NCBI GenBank assembly: GCA_902620465.1
Contig: CACNIF010000001.1
Span: forward strand, 248,001-312,000
Direction of reading: 5' to 3'
DNA from: an uncultured Pelagibacteraceae bacterium
Lineage (GTDB): Bacteria; Pseudomonadota; Alphaproteobacteria; Pelagibacterales; Pelagibacteraceae
DNA length: 64,000 nucleotides
The notes under the pieces: generated by a model
The model's database searches: none
Seen by the model: only the letters and a program-made list of their open reading frames with translations
What the model was told of the DNA's origin: nothing
Position numbers and translations under genes: made by a program
In this document: piece after piece, positions 37,951 through 45,964 of the stretch
Layout of the letters: every line of letters begins with the position of its first letter
Position numbering within the stretch: the stretch's first letter is position 1

Positions 37951-39095
37951 TGAAAAAAGTAGCTATAATTGGTGCTGGAATTTCAGGGCTATTTATTGCC
38001 AATTTATTTAAGAGAAACAAAAAGTACCAAGTAGATATTTTTGAGAGAAATAGCTTAATTAATTTAAAAGAAGGTTACGGTATTCAATTATCTATTAACA
38101 GCATCAAACTATTAAATAAAATTCAGTTTGATAAATTAGAAAACAGTGAAAAATTTAATCCAGATAAAATTAATTTTTACTCAGTTAAGAATTCTAATAA
38201 GATATGTGAATTAAATATATCAGATTTTAATACTGATAATTGTAAATATACCACTCTTAAAAGATCATCACTTATTAATTTTTTAAAAAAGGATTTAGAA
38301 AAAGAAATAAAATTTGACCACACTATTTCAAAGATAGAACAACAAGATCAAATCATTAAAATCTCTTTTGAAAATAATGAAATTTATGAATTCGATTATC
38401 TAATTATTTCAGATGGAGTCTTTTCAAAAAGTAAAAATCTGTTATCAAAAAATCAAATTGAACCAAAATTTAATGACACGTTAGCTATTAGAGGGATTAT
38501 ACCAAGTTCTTCAAACATGGCTGATAAAAAAAACATCTCATTGTTTTTAGGTTCAAATTTTCATTATGTTATTTATCCGGTATCTCCTAATGGTGATTTA
38601 AACTTTATAGCTGTAATGAAATTCAAACTTTCAAGGGATGAGCAAAAAGACTTTTCGTTGTTTAGAAATGATAATTTTATTAGAAAGATTTTAGAAAAAG
38701 TTCCGCACTTAAATAAGAAATTTTTTGAAAGTATTAATGATTTAAAGATATACCCAGTATTTGTAAGTCATGATTTTTTTGAGGTTAATAATAATAATAT
38801 TCATCTAATAGGAGACGCTTTTTTTGCTTTTTCACCATCATTTGCCCAAGGTGCGTCGCAATCAATAGAGGGTGCGTATGAATTGTTTGAGAATATAGAG
38901 AATAATACTGAGAGTAATTTTTTTAGAAAGAGGGTTGATAAAATAAAAATGGTAAATAATCGCTCAAAATTTAATCAATTTGCTTTTCATTTATCTAATC
39001 CTTTAACAACATTATTAAGAAATATTTTTTTGAAAAGATTAGTAAAAAATAAAAAGTTTTTAGAGGGCTATCTTGGGAAAATATATAAAAACTAA
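37950..39095 (+). CDS. FAD-dependent aromatic hydroxylase (UbiH / salicylate-hydroxylase-like group)
   Basis: This 381-aa flavoprotein monooxygenase has the three class A motifs: GAGISGLFIANLF (ADP-binding), the DG motif LIISDGVFSKSKN near residue 155, and the GD motif HLIGDAFFAFSPSFAQGASQSIEGAYEL near residue 285. The segment YPVSPNGDLNFIAVM resembles salicylate hydroxylase-like enzymes. It could act on ubiquinone intermediates (UbiH/UbiL type) or on another aromatic acid; the sequence does not settle which. Its ATG shares a base with the mutY stop. The stop codon falls in a CTAA shared with convergent ccrM. Confidence 0.75.
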   Translation: MKKVAIIGAGISGLFIANLFKRNKKYQVDIFERNSLINLKEGYGIQLSINSIKLLNKIQFDKLENSEKFNPDKINFYSVKNSNKICELNISDFNTDNCKYTTLKRSSLINFLKKDLEKEIKFDHTISKIEQQDQIIKISFENNEIYEFDYLIISDGVFSKSKNLLSKNQIEPKFNDTLAIRGIIPSSSNMADKKNISLFLGSNFHYVIYPVSPNGDLNFIAVMKFKLSRDEQKDFSLFRNDNFIRKILEKVPHLNKKFFESINDLKIYPVFVSHDFFEVNNNNIHLIGDAFFAFSPSFAQGASQSIEGAYELFENIENNTESNFFRKRVDKIKMVNNRSKFNQFAFHLSNPLTTLLRNIFLKRLVKNKKFLEGYLGKIYKN

Positions 39096-40162
39096 CTATT
39101 AGAAATCAACCTTTGTCTTAAATGATCGATAGGAACTGCGTTTCCATTCAAGTTATAATGCCAATAGGTCCATCCATTACAGCTTTCAGCACCTAAGATT
39201 GTAGCTGCTACTTTATGAATTGAGCCCTCAGTTTGAGCGTGTTTGATACTGCCATCAGCCATAATTTTTGCACTGATTTTCTTTTTATTATCGAAAATAG
39301 TGGCGCCTGGTTTAATTATTCCTAATTCAACTAAAGAGCCAAAAGGTATTCTTGGTTTGGATCTACCATTCTGTAGAGTATCTAAATAATTATCTTCTAT
39401 AGGTTTAGTTTCCTTTAATCTTTTTTCAGCAGCTTTAAAATAAGTTTTTTCTTTTTCAATTCCGTAGTAATTTCTTCCTAATTTTTTAGCAACAGATGCT
39501 GTTGTTCCTGACCCTAAAAAAGGATCTAAAATTAAATCATTTTTATTTGAAGTTGCTAGTAAAATTCTATGAAGTAGAGCCTCAGGTTTCTGCGTAGAAT
39601 GTACTTTTTTACCGTTCTTTTTTAATCTTTCAGAACCATTACAAATTGGTAATTCCCAATTAGACCTCATTTGAAGATCATCATTTAAACATTTTAAAGA
39701 TTGATAGTTAAAAGTATATTTTGATTTTTCAGATTTTGAGGCCCAAATTAAAGTTTCATGAGCATTTGTAAAACGTGTTCCTCTAAAATTTGGCATAGGA
39801 TTTTTTTTATTCCAAATGACATCATTTAAAATCCAAAAACCTAAATTTTGTATTACCGTACCAACTCGGAAGATATTGTGATAACTACCAATTACCCAAA
39901 TAGCTCCATTCTTTTTCAAAATCCTTTTGCACTCAGTCAACCACAAATAAGTAAAGTCATCATACTTTTTAAAATTTTCAAATTGATCCCATTTATCATT
40001 TACTGCATTAACCTTTGATCTATCAGGTCTTGTAAGTTCATTTTTTAATTGTAAGTTATAGGGTGGATCTGCAAAAATTAAATCAAAAGTCTCATCTGGA
40101 ATTTTCTTTAATTCCTTCAGGCTATCACCATTAATTAATTTATTTTTGAAAATCGAGTTCAT
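39092..40162 (-). CDS. ccrM: Cell-cycle DNA adenine methyltransferase CcrM (GANTC)
   Basis: CcrM methylates adenine in GANTC and controls cell-cycle transcription in alphaproteobacteria. It is a beta-class N6 methyltransferase of 356 residues. The catalytic motif is FADPPYNLQLKNEL; the SAM motif LDPFLGSGTTASVAKKLGR follows later. The alphaproteobacterial C-terminal extension is present (RIPFGSLVELGIIKPG, then SIHKVAATILGAESCNGWTYWH), which distinguishes CcrM from restriction-modification methylases such as HinfI. No cognate restriction gene is adjacent. The 108 bases upstream hold a candidate promoter with three GANTC sites. Confidence 0.95.
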   Translation of the reverse strand: MNSIFKNKLINGDSLKELKKIPDETFDLIFADPPYNLQLKNELTRPDRSKVNAVNDKWDQFENFKKYDDFTYLWLTECKRILKKNGAIWVIGSYHNIFRVGTVIQNLGFWILNDVIWNKKNPMPNFRGTRFTNAHETLIWASKSEKSKYTFNYQSLKCLNDDLQMRSNWELPICNGSERLKKNGKKVHSTQKPEALLHRILLATSNKNDLILDPFLGSGTTASVAKKLGRNYYGIEKEKTYFKAAEKRLKETKPIEDNYLDTLQNGRSKPRIPFGSLVELGIIKPGATIFDNKKKISAKIMADGSIKHAQTEGSIHKVAATILGAESCNGWTYWHYNLNGNAVPIDHLRQRLISNS

Positions 40163-40174
40163 TTATAAAAATAA

Positions 40175-40203
40175 ATTAGACTCGAAAAAGATTCTTGGGT
40201 CAA
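40175..40203 (-). promoter_or_regulatory. Predicted ccrM promoter with GANTC sites in its core
   Basis: On the minus strand, TTGACC (40203-40198) and TCTAAT (40180-40175) are separated by 17 bases, a good sigma-70-type match. The predicted transcript would start about six bases before the ATG at 40162, so it would be nearly leaderless. One GANTC (40190-40194) lies in the spacer and another (40179-40183) overlaps the -10 box. A third lies upstream at 40223-40227. Boxes are seen; promoter function is inferred. Confidence 0.65.
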
Positions 40204-40227
40204 CCTATGATTGAATTATGAAGACTC
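40179..40227. repeat. Cluster of three GANTC methylation sites upstream of ccrM
   Basis: GACTC at 40179-40183, GATTC at 40190-40194 and GACTC at 40223-40227 fall within 49 bases of the 108-base rnhB-ccrM gap. GANTC is the CcrM target, so the enzyme can methylate its own promoter region. Confidence 0.95.
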
Positions 40228-40270
40228 AATTTGTGTATGTAATTTTAGAAATATCTATATCTAGTGTTTA

Positions 40271-40840
40271 TTACTTTGAGCTATTTAATTTATTTAAAGG
40301 TGAAAAAGTCTTTCTGTGATGAATTGTGACCCCAAACTTTTTGATAGCTCTTAAATGTTTTTTAGTACCATACCCATAATTTTGACCCCATGAGTAACTT
40401 TTATATCTAATACCTAACTTTGAAATAAAATTATCACGAGCTACTTTTGCAATAATTGATGCAGCAGAAATTGAAGGTATTTTTTGATCTCCCTTGATTA
40501 CACATTTAAGTTTGTAGTTATCTATCTTTGGTAATTCATTTCCATCAATTAAAATTATTGAGGGTTTTTTTTTCAATTTAAGGATTGCTCTTTTCATTGC
40601 CATCAAACTAGCCTGTAAGATATTTTTTTTTTCAATCTCACCGACTGATGCTTTTGCTATGGCCCATGTAGAATTTTTTTTGATATACTGAGCTAAAATT
40701 TCTCTTCTTTTTTTTGATAACTTCTTAGAGTCTTTTAATAGTTTTTTGTTTATTGAGTGATTTAAAACTACAGCCGCTGCATATACAGGTCCCACTAAAC
40801 TTCCACGTCCAACCTCATCAACTCCAGCAATTAATTTCAT
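40271..40840 (-). CDS. rnhB: Ribonuclease HII
   Basis: RNase HII removes single ribonucleotides and RNA primers from DNA. It has 189 residues. GVDEVGRGSLVGPVYAAAV carries the catalytic D-E pair and the GRG motif; IILIDGNELPK has the third Asp; SIIAKVARDNFI carries the fourth; YGYGTKKHLRAI is the C-terminal signature. Its ATG shares a base with the stop of the upstream glycosylase. In other alphaproteobacteria rnhB and ccrM are also neighbours. Confidence 0.96.
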   Translation of the reverse strand: MKLIAGVDEVGRGSLVGPVYAAAVVLNHSINKKLLKDSKKLSKKRREILAQYIKKNSTWAIAKASVGEIEKKNILQASLMAMKRAILKLKKKPSIILIDGNELPKIDNYKLKCVIKGDQKIPSISAASIIAKVARDNFISKLGIRYKSYSWGQNYGYGTKKHLRAIKKFGVTIHHRKTFSPLNKLNSSK

Positions 40841-41559
40841 TAAAACTTTATATTTAGATCTTGAATTTTTTGTTTAATCATTTTTAAATCTTCCCAAGAA
40901 TATTTCTTATTCTCTGGGAATCTAATTAAATATGATGGACTGTAACTAATCATTAAGGGGACTGTTTTACTTCCTATAATTATTTCTTTCCATTTCCCTC
41001 TTTCATCTGAAATTTTACTCTTTAACCCAGTGACAGCCTCCATCGCAGTCCCACCCATTAGAATTATTATTTGTGGATTAATTATTGAAATGTGTTGTTT
41101 CAAAAATTTAGAATATCTTTTTATATCACTAGTATTAGGTTTTCTTTCATCAGTTGTCTTATAATTTATTGAATAAGTTAAATAAATATTATCCATCGAT
41201 AAATTGATAGCTAAGAGCATCTTTTCTAAAAGTTTTCCCACATCACCTTGAAAAAGTAACCCAGACTCATCCTCTTCTTCACCAGGTGCATCGCCAATTA
41301 ACATTATAGAACTATTGATATTTCCACTACCAAATAAAAGATTTTTTGAAGCTTTCTTTAGATTGCAATCCTCAATTGTATTTATTAGATTTTTAAGATC
41401 AGATAGTTTCTGTTTTTTTTGCGAGTTTGAATTAATCAGATTATTTTTTAAATCTTTATATCTATTTTGTGGCTCATTATTGAAGATAAAATCTGTCTCA
41501 AATGTTTTAATGAAATCTTGCGTAAATTTAGTGTTTTGATTTAGGGGTTTTTTAGACAT
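40840..41559 (-). CDS. Family-4-like uracil-DNA glycosylase, with altered motif residues
   Basis: The fold pattern fits family 4 (thermostable-type, Fe-S) UDGs: LLFGSGNINSSIMLIGDAPGEEEDESGLLFQGDVGKLLEKML, then a central NIYLTYSINYKTTDERKPNTS segment and a C-terminal YSPSYLIRFP (each a family block). It has 239 residues from the ATG at 41559; an upstream TTG is possible. Two normally conserved positions differ: the family GE-x-PG is GDAPG here, and the usual His-Pro of the third motif is Ser-Pro. Only one Cys of the expected N-terminal Fe-S pair is visible (EDCNLKKA), as in some alphaproteobacterial relatives. Activity is therefore uncertain. Confidence 0.75.
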   Translation of the reverse strand: MSKKPLNQNTKFTQDFIKTFETDFIFNNEPQNRYKDLKNNLINSNSQKKQKLSDLKNLINTIEDCNLKKASKNLLFGSGNINSSIMLIGDAPGEEEDESGLLFQGDVGKLLEKMLLAINLSMDNIYLTYSINYKTTDERKPNTSDIKRYSKFLKQHISIINPQIIILMGGTAMEAVTGLKSKISDERGKWKEIIIGSKTVPLMISYSPSYLIRFPENKKYSWEDLKMIKQKIQDLNIKF

Positions 41560-41570
41560 AGAATAAACCA

Positions 41571-43259
41571 ATGTGTTTAAAAAAAGTTTTAACGGTAATA
41601 ATATTTATACTACTTTATCAGACTCATCTTTATTCTAAAAGCAATAGTTTCAATAATTTTAATCCAAAGAATTTATCAAATTATTTTTCTGGAATAGTTG
41701 CCTTCGAAAATAAAAAAAATTATGAAGCATTGAATTTTTACAATTCATCAAAAATATTGATTAATCAGCATGATCCATATCTAAAAAGATATGTAACCAG
41801 TTTGGTACTAGAAAATAAAGTTTCTCAAGCGATAAATGTTATTAGGTTAAATAAAGAAAATGAAAATACAAAATTTTTTGATGCATATTTGTTATTAATT
41901 ATCGATAGTTTAAAACGTGGTAATTTTGATGATGCTTACGATCAAGTTAATAGAGTAACAAATTTTTTTAATGAAGAAAAATTAAAGTTGGCAATTCTTA
42001 ATATTTTAAAAGAATATATTTATGTTTTTAAAGAAAAAAACTATTTTGAAAACAGAACGAGTTATGGAAATTTATCGAAAATTTCAGACGCTTTTCAAAA
42101 ATGCTATTTAGATGATAGAAATACTGAAAATTATTTCTTGAAAGTAATTAATGAAAGTGATTCTGACTACTCAAGATACGTGTTCTTTTATGTCAGTTAT
42201 TTGATTGAAAAGGAGAGATTTTCTAATATTCGTAATGTTTTATCAGAATATGATTATATCAATTCTAAATTATTAATATCCCAATCTAAAAACTGGGTGG
42301 AGGATAAAAAATATAAAAAATTTACGAATATATTTTCATGCAAAAATCACAACCACGTAATTAGTGAATTTTTATTTTTAGTTTCTAATCTTTATTCATC
42401 CCAAGACGATTTTGAAAAATCTAATTTTTATTTATATCTCTCAAATTATTTAAATCCAAATTTTATATACAATTTATCTTTAGTAGCTGAGAATTATTAC
42501 TTCAATGAAGACTTTATTAAAGCCAAAAAAATTTTAAAAAGATTTGATACAGAGGACAAAATTTATTATTGGTTTCGTATTAAAAAAGAGGCGCAAATTA
42601 TAGCAGAGGAAGATAATAACAAAAAAAGATCAGTTACTTTTATAACATCTGAATTCAATAAAATTAAAAAACATAATAATAAGATGATTTTTGATATAGC
42701 TAACTTTTATAAAAGTTCTAAAGATTATGAGAATGCAATAAAGTATTATTCAAAAGTCATTGAAGATCTAGACGATAATAACATAATCAAGGCTGATGTA
42801 CTCTACAGAAGGGGCGGAAGCTATGAGAGAATTGGTGAATATCATAAATCAGATAAAGATTTGTTAATGTCTTTAAATATAGAACCAAATGATGCCTATG
42901 TTTTAAATTATTTAGCATATTCATGGCTTGAAAGAGATCACAAAATAGATGAAGCATTAGATATGCTTAAAATAGCCTATGAGTTAGAAAGTAATGATCC
43001 ATATATAATTGATTCAATTGGTTGGGCTTATTATCTAATAGAGGATTATTCTAAAGCTGAAAAATTTTTGCAAAGAGCAGTAGAATTAATGCCAGAAGAT
43101 CCAATAGTAAATGATCACTATGGCGATATCTTATGGAAATTAGACCAGAAAATACAAGCAAGATATTTTTGGAAAAATGTACTTAAAATGAAAAAAGCAG
43201 AGAAAGAAATGAAAGATAAGATTAATCTTAAATTAATAAAAGGTATCAAAAAATCATAA
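41571..43259 (+). CDS. Exported tetratricopeptide-repeat protein
   Basis: This 562-aa protein has a signal peptide or anchor (VLTVIIFILLYQTHLYS) followed by TPR-like helical repeats. The C-terminal repeats are clearest: YKSSKDYENAIKYYSKVIED, RRGGSYERIGEYHKSDKDL, NYLAYSWLERDHKIDEAL, SIGWAYYLIEDYSKAEKFL and DHYGDILWKLDQKIQARYF (about residues 375-545). Such proteins sit just upstream of ispE in many alphaproteobacteria and have no assigned function. TPR arrays bind other proteins, so a periplasmic scaffold role is plausible. It is divergent from the uracil-DNA glycosylase with only 11 bases between starts. Confidence 0.82.
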   Translation: MCLKKVLTVIIFILLYQTHLYSKSNSFNNFNPKNLSNYFSGIVAFENKKNYEALNFYNSSKILINQHDPYLKRYVTSLVLENKVSQAINVIRLNKENENTKFFDAYLLLIIDSLKRGNFDDAYDQVNRVTNFFNEEKLKLAILNILKEYIYVFKEKNYFENRTSYGNLSKISDAFQKCYLDDRNTENYFLKVINESDSDYSRYVFFYVSYLIEKERFSNIRNVLSEYDYINSKLLISQSKNWVEDKKYKKFTNIFSCKNHNHVISEFLFLVSNLYSSQDDFEKSNFYLYLSNYLNPNFIYNLSLVAENYYFNEDFIKAKKILKRFDTEDKIYYWFRIKKEAQIIAEEDNNKKRSVTFITSEFNKIKKHNNKMIFDIANFYKSSKDYENAIKYYSKVIEDLDDNNIIKADVLYRRGGSYERIGEYHKSDKDLLMSLNIEPNDAYVLNYLAYSWLERDHKIDEALDMLKIAYELESNDPYIIDSIGWAYYLIEDYSKAEKFLQRAVELMPEDPIVNDHYGDILWKLDQKIQARYFWKNVLKMKKAEKEMKDKINLKLIKGIKKS

Positions 43260-43262
43260 TTA

Positions 43263-44105
43263 ATGAAATTTAAGAAGATTAAGTCATATGCTAAAATTAA
43301 TTTAGCATTAAATGTTATAGGTAAATCATCAAAGCTTCATAGAATAGAAAGCCTAGTTGCTTTTATAAATGTCTATGATCTTATTCTCATAAAAAAAATT
43401 AAAAAAAAAAATCATATTGTAAAATTTAGAGGAAAATTTTCGAAAAATATTAACTCAAACAATAGTGTCAATAAATTATTAAGAATACTTGATGAAAAAA
43501 AATTACTAAAAGAAAAATTTCATATCCAGATAGTCAAGCATGTACCACAACAGTCTGGTTTAGGAGGTGGTTCAATGAATGCCGCTAGTATTCTTAATTA
43601 TTTTATTAAGAAAAAAATATTCTCTTTAGATAAAGAAAAAATTAGTTCAATAGCTAAATATTTAGGATCAGATGTAATTTTAGGATTAACTAATGATTAT
43701 CAAGTTTTAACCTCTAAAAACCAAACTAAAAAATTCAAAAATTGTAAAAAATTATATACATTAGTTGTTAAACCTAATTTTGGCTGTTCGACAAAAGCTA
43801 TTTACGCAGATGTAAGAAATTATGAGACTGCCAAATTTAATATTCCGAGAAAAAAAATGTTTAATCTTAATTTTTTAAAAAAAATGGGTAATTCTCTGGA
43901 AAAAATTGTCTTGATTAAACACCCAATTTTGAAAAAAATTAAAATTTACTTAACAAATTTATACAGTCCTGAGTTTGTAAGAATGACTGGCTCTGGATCA
44001 GCTTTTATTGCCTATTATAATTCTAAAAAAAAATGCGACAAAGCACTTAAACAATTTAATAAAGAATATAAAAAATATTGGTGTATAAGCTCAAATACTA
44101 TATAA
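43263..44105 (+). CDS. ispE: 4-diphosphocytidyl-2-C-methyl-D-erythritol kinase
   Basis: IspE is the GHMP kinase of the MEP isoprenoid pathway. It has 280 residues. YAKINLALNVIGK is the substrate-binding N-terminal motif; KHVPQQSGLGGGSMNAASILN is the GHMP ATP-binding loop (P-x-x-x-G-L-G-G-G-S); MTGSGSAFIAYY is the third motif. It follows the TPR gene by three bases. With ispH elsewhere in the window, two of the MEP steps feeding ubiquinone, heme o and carotenoids are encoded here. Confidence 0.95.
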   Translation: MKFKKIKSYAKINLALNVIGKSSKLHRIESLVAFINVYDLILIKKIKKKNHIVKFRGKFSKNINSNNSVNKLLRILDEKKLLKEKFHIQIVKHVPQQSGLGGGSMNAASILNYFIKKKIFSLDKEKISSIAKYLGSDVILGLTNDYQVLTSKNQTKKFKNCKKLYTLVVKPNFGCSTKAIYADVRNYETAKFNIPRKKMFNLNFLKKMGNSLEKIVLIKHPILKKIKIYLTNLYSPEFVRMTGSGSAFIAYYNSKKKCDKALKQFNKEYKKYWCISSNTI

Positions 44106-44138
44106 ATTTTATTTTTTTGTGTTATATCAATTTTATAT

Positions 44139-44212
44139 TGGGGCGTAGCCAAGCGGTAAGGCACGGGTTTTTGGTACCTGCATCCTAGGTTCGAATCCTA
44201 GCGCCCCAGCCA
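44139..44212 (+). tRNA. tRNA-Gln (anticodon TTG), CCA encoded
   Basis: A complete cloverleaf is visible. The acceptor stem is TGGGGCG (44139-44145) with CGCCCCA (44202-44208), seven pairs. Discriminator G and encoded CCA follow (44210-44212). The D arm is GCC...GGC; the anticodon stem CGGGT/ACCTG encloses TTTTGGT with anticodon TTG. The T arm is CCTAG GTTCGAAT CCTAG-like, with the TTCGAAT loop. It lies between ispE and cca; the cca start codon is three bases past the CCA. Confidence 0.97.
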
Positions 44213-44215
44213 AAT

Positions 44216-45490
44216 ATGAAAAGTTTAATAGACAAATTTTTTTTCAGACGAAATAATCTAAACCTGGTAAGTAAGAAAATAAGGGACATATCCAAAAAAA
44301 CCCCTGTATCTCAAATATTTAATATTATCAATTCTTATTCATCTACAAGTGAACTTAGATATGTTGGTGGTTGTATAAGAAAAGTTATAAATAACGAAAA
44401 TTTTGATGATATCGATTTAGCAACAAATATCGATCCAACAGAGGTTTGTTCTGCACTCAAAAAAAGCAACGTTGAATTCTATGAGAGTGGAATAGATTAT
44501 GGCACAATAACAGCAATAATAGGGGATAGTAAATTTGAAATTACGAGTTTAAGAGAAGATATTTTAACTGATGGCCGTCATGCAAAAGTCAAATTTTCTA
44601 GAGATTGGAAAACTGACGCTTCGCGAAGAGATTTCACTATCAATTCTATTTATTCAGATAAAGAAGGCAACTTATTTGATCCATACAACGGTTATGAGGA
44701 TATTAAAAAGGGTAAAATTAATTTTATTGGTAACCCAGAAAAAAGAATAAAAGAGGATTACTTGAGAATATTAAGATATTTACGATTTTTTTTAAATTAT
44801 TCTAAACAACCTCATGATCCAAAAATTGTTAAAGTTTTAAAAATGAATCTTATGGGCATCACAAATCTTTCTAAAGAAAGACTGATAGATGAATTAAGAA
44901 AGACTCTCAAACCAAATGTGTTAGAAAGTTTGTCAAAAGATAAAACAATTTTAGAAATTTTTGTTTCAGTTTTTCCTCAACTAAAACACTTTAATATTTT
45001 TTCTAAGCTAAATACTAATCTAAAAAATATGCTCTCCAAAGTTGATTTTATCTTTATCATTTCATTATTAATTATCGATGAAACTGATAATGCGGAGTAT
45101 TTCATTTATAAATTTAATTTATCTAAAAAGGACCAAAAAAGGATTAGAAATATAAGTGACTTTTATAAAAAAAAAATAACTTCAAAAACTTTTACTGAAA
45201 AAAATTTAAATTTGATCTTTTATCATTCAGGCAAAGAGACAGTCTTGGATATTCTAAATTATAGGATATTAAAAACTAACAAATTGGATAAAAATATATT
45301 GGGATTAATTAGCAAATTTGAAATAAAATCGGTACCGATAATGCCATTTAAAGCAGATTTTTTAATGTCAAAATATGATATTCCAGAGGGAAAAATGTTA
45401 GGAGAAAAACTAAAACTTATTGAGAGTAAATGGATCGAAAATAATTTTCAAATATCAGAACAACAGATTGAAAACATAATTAATAATTAA
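44216..45490 (+). CDS. cca: tRNA nucleotidyltransferase (CCA-adding) / poly(A) polymerase family
   Basis: This class II nucleotidyltransferase repairs or adds the CCA end of tRNAs. It has 424 residues. The catalytic motif is YVGGCIRKVINNENFDDIDLAT (G-G-x2-R...D-x-D); the second is FEITSLREDILTDGRHA; RRDFTINSIYSD and RIKEDYLRILRYLRFF are nucleotide and neck motifs. The start at 44216 lies three bases after the tRNA-Gln CCA end, so there is almost no leader. The 3' end overlaps greA by four bases in a TTAA. A poly(A) polymerase role cannot be excluded from sequence. Confidence 0.93.
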   Translation: MKSLIDKFFFRRNNLNLVSKKIRDISKKTPVSQIFNIINSYSSTSELRYVGGCIRKVINNENFDDIDLATNIDPTEVCSALKKSNVEFYESGIDYGTITAIIGDSKFEITSLREDILTDGRHAKVKFSRDWKTDASRRDFTINSIYSDKEGNLFDPYNGYEDIKKGKINFIGNPEKRIKEDYLRILRYLRFFLNYSKQPHDPKIVKVLKMNLMGITNLSKERLIDELRKTLKPNVLESLSKDKTILEIFVSVFPQLKHFNIFSKLNTNLKNMLSKVDFIFIISLLIIDETDNAEYFIYKFNLSKKDQKRIRNISDFYKKKITSKTFTEKNLNLIFYHSGKETVLDILNYRILKTNKLDKNILGLISKFEIKSVPIMPFKADFLMSKYDIPEGKMLGEKLKLIESKWIENNFQISEQQIENIINN

Positions 45491-45963
45491 ATATATTTAA
45501 CATCTTTAATTTCAAAGTTTTTTTTACCAGCAGGAGTACTAATTTCGACTAGATCATCTTTATTTTTTCCGATAAGTCCTCTTCCTATTGGTGATTGATA
45601 GTAAATTAATTTACTTTTAAGATCTGCTTCATCCTTTCCAACAATCTTGTAATTTATTTTTTCACCTGTATCTAAATTTTCTAAAAAAACTGTTGATCCA
45701 AAAATAACTTTGCCATCATTATTCAATTTTGTAACATCAACAATGTTTGCTCTCGCGATTATGTCGTTAATTTCAGTAATTCTTCCCTCATTATGGGATT
45801 GTTCCTCTTTAGCAGCATGATACTCAGCATTTTCTTTTAAATCTCCATGTGAGCGTGCTTCAGCAATTGCAGCAACAATTTTAGGACGTTTTTTCTCTTT
45901 TAAAAAAATTAATTCCTCTTTAAGTTTATTTAAACCGTTTAAAGTGATTGGCTCTTTATCCAT
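45487..45963 (-). CDS. greA: Transcription elongation factor GreA
   Basis: GreA rescues backtracked RNA polymerase by stimulating transcript cleavage. It has 158 residues, the usual length, when started at the ATG at 45963; an earlier in-frame codon at 45981 overlaps hemF and is not needed. The N-terminal coiled coil ends in the acidic tip ARSHGDLKENAEYHAAKEEQ. The C-terminal FKBP-like domain has YQSPIGRGLIGKNKDD. It is the last gene of trmL-hemF-greA. Confidence 0.96.
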   Translation of the reverse strand: MDKEPITLNGLNKLKEELIFLKEKKRPKIVAAIAEARSHGDLKENAEYHAAKEEQSHNEGRITEINDIIARANIVDVTKLNNDGKVIFGSTVFLENLDTGEKINYKIVGKDEADLKSKLIYYQSPIGRGLIGKNKDDLVEISTPAGKKNFEIKDVKYI

Positions 45964-45964
45964 T

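Noticed and set aside
40163..40270. Small RNA gene in the rnhB-ccrM gap
   Set aside because: There is no stable stem or terminator; promoter boxes and GANTC sites explain the gap better.
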